NCBI GenBank assembly: GCA_045649025.1
Contig: JAZRPB010000025.1
Location: 1 to 64,000, forward strand
DNA: 64,000 bases
From: Ornithomonoglobus_A sp045649025
GTDB taxonomy: Bacteria > Bacillota > Clostridia > UBA1381
Direction: 5' to 3'
Positions 16,237 to 23,927 of the stretch are shown in pieces; within the stretch, counting starts at the first letter, position 1, and each line of letters opens with the position of its first letter. The position numbers and the translations under genes were made by a program. Under the pieces are notes generated by a model. It saw only the letters and a program-made list of their open reading frames with translations, was not told where the DNA came from and did no database searches.

Positions 16237-16674
16237 TTAATCCTCCATATCGTTGGGAGATATGATTGTTATTTTTCTATAATTTTCTCCCTTTGAGTAG
16301 TCTGTGTTGATTGTGACACTATACCTTCTGGGAGGAAGTATATCCTCTATAAGCTGTGCCCATTCAATAACACATATTCCATCGCCGTCTATATATTCCT
16401 CATAGCCAATTTCATACATTTCATCGCTGTCGTCTATGCGATACACATCAAAATGATACAGATCAATGTCACCCTTATATTCATTAACAATAGTAAATGT
16501 TGGGCTTGTTATATAGTCTTTTATTCCAAGTGTATGTGCCATTTGGCGTACAAATTCTGTTTTCCCTGCACCTAAATCGCCATACATACAAACAACATCG
16601 CCGCTATTTAATTTTTTTGCAAAGTCGAGAGCAATTTTTCTTGTGCCGTCAACATCATATACCTCATATACCAT
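16237..16674 (-). CDS. tsaE: tRNA threonylcarbamoyladenosine biosynthesis ATPase TsaE
   Basis: A 145-residue P-loop ATPase of the t6A complex. The Walker A is GDLGAGKTEFVRQMA, followed by SPTFTIVNEY and the family segment YHFDVYRIDDSDE, then IEWAQLIEDILP. It starts one base after the fhs stop and is followed by tsaB, so it is co-transcribed with both. Confidence 0.95.
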   Translation of the reverse strand: MVYEVYDVDGTRKIALDFAKKLNSGDVVCMYGDLGAGKTEFVRQMAHTLGIKDYITSPTFTIVNEYKGDIDLYHFDVYRIDDSDEMYEIGYEEYIDGDGICVIEWAQLIEDILPPRRYSVTINTDYSKGENYRKITIISPNDMED

Positions 16675-16675
16675 A

Positions 16676-18346
16676 TTAGAATAATCCTGTTATTGTACCA
16701 TCGTTTGATATGTCTATTTTTTCTGCCGAAGGAACTGATGGAAGTCCGGGCATAACCATTATATTACCGATTTCTGCTACTATAAAGCCAGCACCGTTAG
16801 AAACTCTTACATTGTCCACTATAATTGTAAAATCGGTTGGTCTGCCAACAAGAGCAGGGTTATCGGACAGTGAATATTGGGTTTTTGCAATACACACCGG
16901 TTTCTTATCGAGATTTAGTTCTTCTAATCTCTTAATTTGATTTTTAGCCTTGTTTGAATATGCTACACCTTTACCGCCGTATATTTTTGTTACGATTTTA
17001 TTTATCTTTTCATCTATTGTTTCGTTAACATCATAAACAGGTGTATATCCTTTATTGCCCTTCTCAATTGCATTTAAGACCTTATTTGCAAGCTCTATTC
17101 CACCTTGTGAGCCTTTTGCAAATACTTCACTTAATGCACACTCTGCACCGCATTTGTTACATAGCTCAATAACTGTATCAAGCTCGGCTTGTGTGTCGGT
17201 ATCAAATCTGTTAATTGCAACCACAACAGGCGAGCCAAACGACTGCATATTTTCTATATGCTTTTCTAAATTTGCAAAGCCTTTTACCAAAGCATCAATA
17301 TTTTCTTCCTTTAAGTCTGCTTTTTTAACGCCACCGTTATATTTGAGCGCTCTTACTGTTGCAACAACAACTATTGCGTCGGGATTAATGTTGGCAAATC
17401 TGCACTTAATATCCATAAACTTTTCAGCACCCAAATCTGCACCAAAACCCGCCTCGGTTATTGCATAATCTGAAAGTGACATTGCAAGTTTTGTTGCCTG
17501 AATACTGTTGCAGCCATGAGCAATGTTAGCAAACGGACCGCCATGAATAAAACAGGGTGTGTGCTCAAGTGTTTGTACAAGGTTTGGCTTTATTGCATCC
17601 TTCATCAGTGCTGCCATAGCACCCTGTGCATTTAAATCTTTTGCAAAAACAGGCATACCGCTTCTGTTATAGCCTATGATAATTTCACCAATACGATTTT
17701 TTAAATCCTCTAAATCCGCTGCAAGACAAAGAATTGCCATAATTTCCGAGGCAACTGTTATCATAAATCCATCTTCACGCGGAACACCATTCATTTTTGA
17801 ACCAAGCCCAACAACAATCTGACGCAGGGCACGATCATTCATATCAACCACACGTTTCCACACAATGTTATTTACGTCGATATCAAGGCTGTTTCCCTGA
17901 TGAATGTGGTTATCTATCATAGCACTTAAAAGGTTGTTTGCAGCTGTGATTGCATGCATATCGCCCGTAAAATGCAGGTTTATATCCTCCATTGGAACAA
18001 CCTGTGCATAGCCGCCGCCCGCTGCTCCACCTTTTACTCCCATAACAGGGCCAAGTGATGGCTCTCGAAGTGCTAAAACACACTTCTTTCCCATTTTAGT
18101 TAGTGCATCACCAAGACCAATTGTTGTGGTTGTTTTACCCTCACCCGCTGGTGTGGGATTAATAGCTGTAACTAAAATAAGCTTTCCTTGTTTATTTTGT
18201 GTTGCCTTTTTAATTGCATCGCCACTTATTTTTGCTTTATATTTACCATAAAACTCCACATCATTTTCATCTATTCCAACAGATGCAGCAATATCTCTTA
18301 TATGATACATATTTGCACCCTGAGCTATCTCTATATCAGATTTCAT
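16676..18346 (-). CDS. fhs: formate-tetrahydrofolate ligase
   Basis: A 556-residue ATP-dependent enzyme making 10-formyl-THF from formate and THF, feeding one-carbon metabolism. Signatures: NPTPAGEGKTTTTIGLGDAL (ATP site), GVKGGAAGGGYAQVVPM, FTGDMHAITAANNLL, and the C-terminal PGLPSVPSAEKIDI. The start at 18346 follows AGGAGT; an ATG at 18364 overlaps that site. Its presence is compatible with acetogenic or purine/serine one-carbon metabolism, and alone does not prove a Wood-Ljungdahl pathway. Confidence 0.97.
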   Translation of the reverse strand: MKSDIEIAQGANMYHIRDIAASVGIDENDVEFYGKYKAKISGDAIKKATQNKQGKLILVTAINPTPAGEGKTTTTIGLGDALTKMGKKCVLALREPSLGPVMGVKGGAAGGGYAQVVPMEDINLHFTGDMHAITAANNLLSAMIDNHIHQGNSLDIDVNNIVWKRVVDMNDRALRQIVVGLGSKMNGVPREDGFMITVASEIMAILCLAADLEDLKNRIGEIIIGYNRSGMPVFAKDLNAQGAMAALMKDAIKPNLVQTLEHTPCFIHGGPFANIAHGCNSIQATKLAMSLSDYAITEAGFGADLGAEKFMDIKCRFANINPDAIVVVATVRALKYNGGVKKADLKEENIDALVKGFANLEKHIENMQSFGSPVVVAINRFDTDTQAELDTVIELCNKCGAECALSEVFAKGSQGGIELANKVLNAIEKGNKGYTPVYDVNETIDEKINKIVTKIYGGKGVAYSNKAKNQIKRLEELNLDKKPVCIAKTQYSLSDNPALVGRPTDFTIIVDNVRVSNGAGFIVAEIGNIMVMPGLPSVPSAEKIDISNDGTITGLF

Positions 18347-18390
18347 AATAAAACTCCTATACATTAAAAAAACACTTAAACGCCAAAATA

Positions 18391-18411
18391 GAGCCGAACA
18401 TAATCCGGCTC
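18391..18411 (-). terminator. weak hairpin after the coiled-coil gene
   Basis: GAGCCG and CGGCTC flank a 9-base loop, with TATTTT following on the minus strand. It lies between the coiled-coil protein gene and fhs, and is a possible weak terminator or processing site. Confidence 0.4.
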
Positions 18412-18436
18412 TTAAAGCACATTATAAGACACCAAA

Positions 18437-18886
18437 TTAGTTATTTGAAAAATAACCTCTGTCTTCCTTAACCTTTCTTAAAAGTAAGTCAAGACGGTGT
18501 TCAAGATCATTTAATACATCATCAACATATTGATCTGTATCTGTTCTTATTTCCATAGCATTTTGTTGTGCTTCGTTAACAAGTTCATTTGCTTGTTCAT
18601 ATGCACACTTTGTAATCTCATGCTCGTTGATAAGTTGTGCTTGTGTTTCTTCTGCATTCTTCTGGATTGTTTCAGCACGATTTTCAGCCTCGCTCAAAAT
18701 TCTCTGTCTTTCTTCTTTAACCCATTTTGCTTCCTTTAATTCATCAGGATACACAAGTCTGATTTCCTGTAAGAAATCAAGCAACTCATCCTTATCTACC
18801 ATGACTTTTCCTGTTAGCGGAACTGATGAAGCTTTTTCAATTGCCTCCTCCATCATGTCGATAATTTCCATGATATCCATGTCCAT
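18437..18886 (-). CDS. coiled-coil protein, DivIVA/ATP-synthase-b-like
   Basis: A 149-residue protein dominated by a long charged helix. After a short N-terminal segment (MEIIDMMEEAIEKA, KVMVDKDELLDFLQEIR), residues 55-140 are a heptad-rich Glu/Gln/Ala coiled coil (for example NAEETQAQLINEHE). Such proteins sit next to coaD in many Clostridia and are annotated as ATPase- or DivIVA-like. No catalytic motif or membrane segment is visible. It may organise division or envelope sites, but this is speculative. It follows coaD by 17 bases. Confidence 0.6.
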   Translation of the reverse strand: MDMDIMEIIDMMEEAIEKASSVPLTGKVMVDKDELLDFLQEIRLVYPDELKEAKWVKEERQRILSEAENRAETIQKNAEETQAQLINEHEITKCAYEQANELVNEAQQNAMEIRTDTDQYVDDVLNDLEHRLDLLLRKVKEDRGYFSNN

Positions 18887-18903
18887 ACTTCAAACTTCCT
18901 TTC

Positions 18904-19386
18904 TCATTTATTGTATAATTTTTCTTTTATTTTCTTCTCAATCTCGGGGGAAACAAATCCCGCAAGATTGCCGTTGAAGCCAGCCAATTCTTTAACCATA
19001 CTTGAACTGATATATGAATACTTTGAATCAGTCATCATAAATATGGTTTCAACCTCCGCATCAAGTGCTTTATTTAAAAGTGCCATCTGAAATTCATATT
19101 CAAAATCAGCAACTGTGCGAAGTCCTTTTACTATAACAGATGCACCATTTTTACGTGCAAAATCAACCAGCAAACCACTAAATGACAATACCTCTACGTT
19201 GTTTAAACTTTTTAGTTCACCACTTATCATTTCCACACGCTCCTGTGGTGTAAAAAGAGGATTTTTGCTTGTGTTATTCAACACACCCACAATAACCTTA
19301 TCATATATCTTACTTGCTCTTTTAATTATGTCCATATGACCGTTTGTTATCGGATCAAAGCTACCGGGATAAACCGCTATTCTCAT
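18904..19386 (-). CDS. coaD: phosphopantetheine adenylyltransferase
   Basis: A 160-residue nucleotidyltransferase catalysing the penultimate step of coenzyme A synthesis. Signatures: YPGSFDPITNGHMDIIKRA with the T/HxGH-type motif, NPLFTPQERVEMI, KGLRTVADFEYEFQMALLNK and TDSKYSYISSSMVKE (ISSS motif). The ATG at 19386 is preferred, with GAGGTGG upstream; the GTG three codons earlier overlaps that site. It follows rsmD by 25 bases, the usual rsmD-coaD pair. Confidence 0.97.
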   Translation of the reverse strand: MRIAVYPGSFDPITNGHMDIIKRASKIYDKVIVGVLNNTSKNPLFTPQERVEMISGELKSLNNVEVLSFSGLLVDFARKNGASVIVKGLRTVADFEYEFQMALLNKALDAEVETIFMMTDSKYSYISSSMVKELAGFNGNLAGFVSPEIEKKIKEKLYNK

Positions 19387-19411
19387 TTGTACCACCTCAG
19401 CACATCTTAAC

Positions 19412-19951
19412 TTAACAAATGCCGTATACTGTTACATATGTTCTGCCATATTTCTTTTGCTTTAAAATTTCCAGTCCTTTGTGCTCAAAGTGAAAGTCGG
19501 TATTATCACTTTCAAGAACGATTATACCGCCCTTATTTAATACATTATTTAAAACTATTTCATTTAAAGATTTTTCAATAAAATCTTTATTATACGGCGG
19601 ATCAAGAAAAATCAAATCAAACTTTTCTTTGGTTTTTTTTATATAATCAAAGCAAGATATATTTTCTATATGGCATTTATCTTCATATTTTAATGCATTG
19701 GAATTTTTTTTAATAACATTTATTGAACGCATATCAATGTCTGTACAAACTGCGTATCTTGCCCCGCGTGACAGTGCCTCAAAAGCCAACGCACCGCTAC
19801 CGCAAAACATATCAAACACATAAGAATCCTGTACATAATCTTGTATAAGATTAAACATTGACTCCTTAACTCTGTCGGTTGTTGGGCGAATATCATCGCC
19901 GCTAAACTCATAGAGCTTATGTCCGCGTCTTTCACCGGATATTATTCTCAT
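19412..19951 (-). CDS. rsmD: 16S rRNA (guanine966-N2)-methyltransferase RsmD
   Basis: A 179-residue SAM-dependent methyltransferase modifying G966 of 16S rRNA. Motifs: MRIISGERRGHKL at the start, RPTTDRVKESMFNLI, SAM-binding VFDMFCGSGALAFEALSRGA and catalytic LIFLDPPYNK (DPPY). GGAGGAATT precedes the ATG. It is first in rsmD-coaD-coiled-coil, with a consensus promoter about 170 bases upstream. Confidence 0.96.
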   Translation of the reverse strand: MRIISGERRGHKLYEFSGDDIRPTTDRVKESMFNLIQDYVQDSYVFDMFCGSGALAFEALSRGARYAVCTDIDMRSINVIKKNSNALKYEDKCHIENISCFDYIKKTKEKFDLIFLDPPYNKDFIEKSLNEIVLNNVLNKGGIIVLESDNTDFHFEHKGLEILKQKKYGRTYVTVYGIC

Positions 19952-20116
19952 TAAAAATTCCTCCGAGTTCGTATATATTGTACCTTAAAATTGCAAAAAG
20001 GTCAACAAAAAACATAAAAATATTTTCATTTTAACATAAAAAATCAACATATACGTAATATTTGTAACACCATTTACAGTATATTACATAAAATACAACA
20101 TAAACTCACAAATAGC

Positions 20117-20145
20117 ATTCTATCATATGTGACAGCTTTTGTCAA
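20117..20145 (-). promoter_or_regulatory. sigma-A promoter for the rsmD-coaD operon
   Basis: TTGACA and TAGAAT are separated by 17 bases on the minus strand in the 213-bp gap between rqcH and rsmD. Confidence 0.75.
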
Positions 20146-20164
20146 TAGTTTTAGTTAGTTGCTT

Positions 20165-21913
20165 TTATTCATTTTCACTATTATCGGGTTTTTTAGGTGT
20201 AACATACACAGTATTGTATGAATTATATATAACCATACCCGGCTTTGCACCGTTTGGTTTTTTTACATTTTTGACCTCTGTGTAATCCACTGGAACTTGT
20301 GATGAATTACGTGCCTTTGAATAATATGCCGCAAGACACGCCGCTTCACGCATTGTCTGTTCAGGTACATTCTTTTCTATCCCAAGTTTTATAATAACGT
20401 GTGAGCCATGAATATTTTTTGTATGAAACCAAATATCACCCGAATTTGCAAATTTTAATGTTAAGGTGTCATTTTGTGTGTTGTTCTTACCCACATATAT
20501 ATCAAAACCATCGGATGATTTAAAATACATTGGTTTTGACTGTGTTGGTTTTTGTTTTTTATTAATCTTTCTATTTAAAAAACCCTCTTGAATTAACTCT
20601 GTTCTTATTGAGGATAAGTCGCTTTCCGTTTCACTGTTCTCTAAAGCACTTAATGTGCTTTCAAGATACACTAAATCGTTCCTTGCACTATCAAGCTGTT
20701 TTTTAGCCTCAATTTCGGCAGTTTTAAGCTTATTGTACTTTTTATAATACTTCTGTGCATTTTGCGATGGTGTGATTGAACTATCAAGCGATATTGTAAT
20801 TTGAGGCATATCTGCCTCATAAAAGTTTTCTGCCTGAATTTCCTTTTCACCATTATTTATTCTATACAGATTTGCAATAATTAAATCGCCCTTAACCTTA
20901 TATTTTTCCTTATCTTTTGCGTCCTTTAAAGTTCTTTCCAAAATCATAATTTTCTTCGATACACGTTCTATTTGTGTATTTAAAACCTTTGTTAAATCTG
21001 CTCCCCTTTGACGCATACGTTCGTGAGAATCACGAAGATAATAAAATTCATCCAATGCCTCGTTTATGCTATTTGTGTATATAACCTGTGCCATACTCTC
21101 GTATTGATTTATAGGGATTGGAGAAAAATCAAGCATTTTACCGCTTGTTGCATCCCTAATAATACAAGGCTCAAATTTAGAGTTATTTACATCGTTCGCA
21201 AATTCAATAAGCTTCGCTTTTAATGTGCTTTGTTTATTTAGATTTAATTGGGTGGAGTTTATATCACACCTGCCAAAAGCACTGTATACAATTTCTCTTG
21301 CACACAACGGGCTTATACCTGATATTGAATCTAAAATTATTTTATCTGCACTTTTAAAAACAGAATAATTAAGTTCTGTTTCATTTGAAATATCGGTAAG
21401 ATACGTTTTATCCTGCACAGGCGGAAATTGGTATTGCAGTCCTGGTAGAACCTGCCTTACAGAGCTTATTGTAAAATCAATATGCTTTATTGAATCAAGT
21501 ATTTTCATACTTTCATCTGTTAAAATTATATTTGAGTGTCTGCCCATAATTTCAACAAACAGATATTTTGTTGTTAAATCACCAAGCTCATTATAACTTT
21601 CAATTGAAAGCTTCATAATTCTTTCAAATTCACATTGTTCAACATTTGTTATTTTTCCGCTGCCTATATGCTTCCTCAAGAGCATACAAAACATTGGTGC
21701 AGTTATAGGATTTTTCTTTGAATACTTTGTAAAATGTATTCTTGGATGTGCTGCACTTGCAGATAAAACAAGCTTATAGTTATCAATGCGTGTACGAATA
21801 TGCAAAACAATTTCGTCACGTTCAGGCTGATGAATTTTATCTATTCGCCCATCAATTACATTTTCATAAAGCTCCGTTTGAAGAGCCTTCATTGTTACTG
21901 CGTCAAATGCCAT
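20165..21913 (-). CDS. rqcH: NFACT-family ribosome quality control protein RqcH
   Basis: A 582-residue bacterial Rqc2/NEMF homologue (older names FbpA, fibronectin-binding). The family binds stalled 50S subunits and adds Ala tails to nascent chains. Features: NFACT-N domain starting MAFDAVTMKALQTEL, helix-hairpin-helix region, a long central coiled coil (about 300-440), and the C-terminal NFACT-R domain with DIWFHTKNIHGSHVIIK and AAYYSKARNSSQVPVDYT. The start at 21913 follows GGAGAATGG; longer in-frame starts would run into the ZIP gene. It lies 18 bases after the ZIP transporter gene. Confidence 0.92.
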   Translation of the reverse strand: MAFDAVTMKALQTELYENVIDGRIDKIHQPERDEIVLHIRTRIDNYKLVLSASAAHPRIHFTKYSKKNPITAPMFCMLLRKHIGSGKITNVEQCEFERIMKLSIESYNELGDLTTKYLFVEIMGRHSNIILTDESMKILDSIKHIDFTISSVRQVLPGLQYQFPPVQDKTYLTDISNETELNYSVFKSADKIILDSISGISPLCAREIVYSAFGRCDINSTQLNLNKQSTLKAKLIEFANDVNNSKFEPCIIRDATSGKMLDFSPIPINQYESMAQVIYTNSINEALDEFYYLRDSHERMRQRGADLTKVLNTQIERVSKKIMILERTLKDAKDKEKYKVKGDLIIANLYRINNGEKEIQAENFYEADMPQITISLDSSITPSQNAQKYYKKYNKLKTAEIEAKKQLDSARNDLVYLESTLSALENSETESDLSSIRTELIQEGFLNRKINKKQKPTQSKPMYFKSSDGFDIYVGKNNTQNDTLTLKFANSGDIWFHTKNIHGSHVIIKLGIEKNVPEQTMREAACLAAYYSKARNSSQVPVDYTEVKNVKKPNGAKPGMVIYNSYNTVYVTPKKPDNSENE

Positions 21914-21930
21914 ATTCCATTCTCCAAATA

Positions 21931-22689
21931 TTAACCTATATAGAAATCCATTAAAAGCATAAGGCAAAAGCCTATTAATAATGCATATGTAGCACCTCTC
22001 TGGCAACCATGCGAGTGTGTTTCGGGAATCATCTCATCACTTATAACATATAGCATTGTACCGCCCGCAAATGCAAGAGCAAATGGTAAAATCGCATTCG
22101 ATAAGCTTACAGCATAGTAGCCTATAAATGTTCCCACAACTTCAACCAAACCTGTTATAACCGCAATCATAAATGTACGTTTTTTACTCATTCCCGCTGT
22201 AAGCATAGGTGCAATTATAACCATACCCTCGGGGATATTTTGCAAGGCAATGCCTCCTGCAATTGTAAGTGCCTGTGCATTATTGCCTGTTCCAAATCCA
22301 ACGCCTGCGGCAATACCCTCGGGAAGATTATGTATTGCAATTGCAAACACAAAAAGCAAAATTTTGTTGAGGTGATTAATCGAATCGGGATGCCCTTCTT
22401 GGTCAACACCAACTAATTTATGCAAATGCGGAACTGCTCTATCAATTAAATTAAGTACAAATGCACCGCAAAAAATTCCAATCACACAAACAAGGATTGC
22501 AAATTTACTCCCAACTTCAAGCGACGGAAGAATAAGACCAATCACAGCGGCGCAAAGCATCACTCCTGCAGCAAAGCCTAAAATTATGTCGCCAAATTTG
22601 TGTGAAGTGTTTTTAAAAAGAAAACCAATTAACGCACCAATAACAGTTGCACCACCAACACCCAAAGCTGTAAGTAATACAATTTGCAC
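21931..22689 (-). CDS. ZIP-family metal transporter
   Basis: A 252-residue integral membrane protein with about eight transmembrane helices. The metal-binding ZIP signatures are intact: AIHNLPEGIAAGVGFG in helix IV and GIALQNIPEGMVIIAP in helix V. A cytoplasmic loop with LHKLVGVDQEGHPD separates the two halves. The start is GTG behind AAGGAGGGG. It probably moves Zn2+ or another divalent cation across the cytoplasmic membrane. Bacterial ZIPs of this GufA-like type vary in metal, so specificity is not claimed. Confidence 0.92.
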   Translation of the reverse strand: MQIVLLTALGVGGATVIGALIGFLFKNTSHKFGDIILGFAAGVMLCAAVIGLILPSLEVGSKFAILVCVIGIFCGAFVLNLIDRAVPHLHKLVGVDQEGHPDSINHLNKILLFVFAIAIHNLPEGIAAGVGFGTGNNAQALTIAGGIALQNIPEGMVIIAPMLTAGMSKKRTFMIAVITGLVEVVGTFIGYYAVSLSNAILPFALAFAGGTMLYVISDEMIPETHSHGCQRGATYALLIGFCLMLLMDFYIG

Positions 22690-22717
22690 AACAGTCCCCT
22701 CCTTCTTAGATATTACA

Positions 22718-22758
22718 AAAAAAGAACAGTAAAAAAACCGTTCTAATTACCGTTCTTA
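22718..22758 (-). terminator. terminator after tRNA-Thr
   Basis: On the minus strand AAGAACGGT and ACTGTTCTT arms enclose a loop and are followed by a T-run. It sits directly 3' of the tRNA-Thr gene. Confidence 0.45.
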
Positions 22759-22763
22759 TATAA

Positions 22764-22836
22764 AGCTTGTAATGGGACTCGAACCCGCGGCCTGCTCATT
22801 ACGAATGAGCTGCTCTACCAACTGAGCTATACAAGC
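22764..22836 (-). tRNA. tRNA-Thr (anticodon CGT)
   Basis: A complete cloverleaf on the minus strand: acceptor GCTTGTA/TACAAGC with 7 pairs, D arm GCTC..GAGC, anticodon stem GCTCA/TGAGC with loop TTCGTAA (anticodon CGT, reads ACG) and T arm with TTCGAGT. Discriminator T is followed by TTA, so CCA is not encoded. Confidence 0.95.
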
Positions 22837-22859
22837 AAAAATATCGCAAAAGAATAGTT

Positions 22860-22880
22860 GAGAGAGCATAAAGCTCTCTC
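22860..22880 (-). terminator. terminator-like hairpin downstream of rpsU
   Basis: Perfect arms GAGAGAGC and GCTCTCTC around a 5-base loop, followed on the minus strand by a short T-rich stretch, between rpsU and tRNA-Thr. Confidence 0.5.
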
Positions 22881-23051
22881 CTATACTTCATAAAAATAAA
22901 TACGAACATAATACCTGAATTATTTGCCGAAAGCTATTAGAGAATTTTTTGAATTTCCATCAAATCTGTAATTTAAAACTAAAAACGACTTGTTATCGAA
23001 TGCTATTCGAAAAATCCAAATAATAACGAACGTATATTAAATATCCAAGAA

Positions 23052-23225
23052 TTAGAACTTTCTTTTTCTTGCAGCCTCAGACTTCTTCTTGCGCTTTACA
23101 CTAGGCTTTTCATAATGCTCACGCTTTCTGATTTCTGACATAACACCTGACTTGGCACATTGACGCTTAAATCTACGAAGTGCACTATCAAGTGACTCAT
23201 TATCTTTAACTCTTACCTCAGACAC
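23052..23225 (-). CDS. rpsU: 30S ribosomal protein S21
   Basis: A 57-residue very basic small-subunit protein. Typical features: SEVRVKDNESLDSALRRFKR at the N terminus, QCAKSGVMSEIRKREHYEKP, and a Lys/Arg-rich tail. The start is GTG at 23225 behind GGAGG; an upstream in-frame TTG would include the ribosome site. It is monocistronic, with a palindrome filling its promoter spacer. Confidence 0.96.
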   Translation of the reverse strand: MSEVRVKDNESLDSALRRFKRQCAKSGVMSEIRKREHYEKPSVKRKKKSEAARKRKF

Positions 23226-23292
23226 TTTTTTCCCTCCTTCCGGCAAGTCGCTTTTTAAAAAATGACCTGATGGAATCTTATATTGTATAAGC

Positions 23293-23321
23293 TTGTCTAC
23301 TGCCTATACAATAAATATTAT
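23293..23321 (+). promoter_or_regulatory. possible plus-strand promoter for a small RNA
   Basis: TTGTCT-17-TATTAT on the plus strand, divergent from and abutting the rpsU promoter. It has no plus-strand gene before the terminator at 23462. Confidence 0.35.
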
Positions 23322-23348
23322 TATACCCATTTTGGGTATAAATGTCAA
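23320..23348 (-). promoter_or_regulatory. rpsU promoter with palindromic spacer
   Basis: On the minus strand TTGACA-17-TATAAT lies about 100 bases before rpsU. The spacer is almost filled by a perfect 9-bp inverted repeat (TTATACCCA, 3 bases, TGGGTATAA at 23322-23342), a natural position for a repressor operator. Confidence 0.75.
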
Positions 23349-23482
23349 GCTATTTTAATAAATAAATTAAAATTTTTATCTTTCAGGGAATCATCACATT
23401 TATGTTGTAATTTCCTGAATTTCAAAAAAGTCTACATATGGAAGTGAGCTGTGCGAACGACAGTCACGATAGTGACTTTTTT
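23328..23482 (+). ncRNA. candidate plus-strand small RNA between rpsU and secG
   Basis: All genes from about 15 to 23.7 kb are on the minus strand, yet this gap has a plus-strand intrinsic terminator (23462-23482). Upstream lie a 15-bp imperfect hairpin at 23384-23417 (13 pairs, TTTA loop) and a promoter-like pair at 23293-23321. A further stem (GTGA-CTGT at 23444-23452 with ACAGTCAC at 23460-23467) would exclude the terminator stem. No open frame with a ribosome site is seen. It may be an unannotated RNA; it does not match 6S, SRP or tmRNA conserved segments I know. Confidence 0.35.
23462..23482 (+). terminator. plus-strand intrinsic terminator
   Basis: AGTCAC, loop GATA, GTGACT then TTTTTT. 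It is oriented on the plus strand, directly before the secG stop codon. The minus-strand reading has no T-run, so it is not the secG terminator. Confidence 0.6.
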
Positions 23483-23483
23483 A

Positions 23484-23726
23484 TTAAACCGACAAAACAA
23501 CCAAAGCCATTGTTGTAAACAAGAATAAAACAGCAACACAAGTTGTTATTTTAATAAACATAGCTTCCTTTGTTGTTCCGCCATTGCTTTTGAAGAATGA
23601 ATCTCCCATTTCAGCCGAACTACCTTGAATACCTCTCATTCCAGGGTCTTTACCCTCCTGAACAAGAACGACAAATATTAATAGCACGGCTATTATAAGA
23701 TGTATAATTAAAATGGCGTTTTGCAT
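23484..23726 (-). CDS. secG: preprotein translocase subunit SecG
   Basis: An 80-residue membrane protein with two hydrophobic helices (about residues 4-22 and 54-77) and the conserved central loop LVQEGKDPGMRGIQGSSAEM. It assists SecYE during protein export. AAAGGAGG precedes the ATG. In many Clostridia secG is followed by rnr/smpB; here it is alone on its strand. Confidence 0.95.
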   Translation of the reverse strand: MQNAILIIHLIIAVLLIFVVLVQEGKDPGMRGIQGSSAEMGDSFFKSNGGTTKEAMFIKITTCVAVLFLFTTMALVVLSV

Positions 23727-23771
23727 ATCACAAACCTCCTTTTGTACATAAATTCAAATTCATACTAAATG

Positions 23772-23800
23772 ATTATACCACAAATGCAAATTTTTTACAA
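23772..23800 (-). promoter_or_regulatory. sigma-A promoter for secG
   Basis: TTGTAA-17-TATAAT on the minus strand, about 45 bases before the secG start. Confidence 0.65.
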
Positions 23801-23927
23801 GTCTTTTTTTGATTTTTTTTAAACTTTTTTTATTTTTTTCAAAAACACTGTACTTTGTTGAAAAAGTTTGATATAATAGTAACATAATATACAAAATTTT
23901 TATCAAAACGAAAGGCAATACACCTTT

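Noticed and set aside
16676..18346. Wood-Ljungdahl pathway cluster
   Set aside because: Only fhs is present, beside tsaE/tsaB; no acs/cdh, metF or folD neighbours, so acetogenesis cannot be claimed.
23462..23482. Terminator of secG
   Set aside because: The T-run follows the hairpin only on the plus strand; read from secG, the hairpin is followed by GTCGTT, not a T tract.
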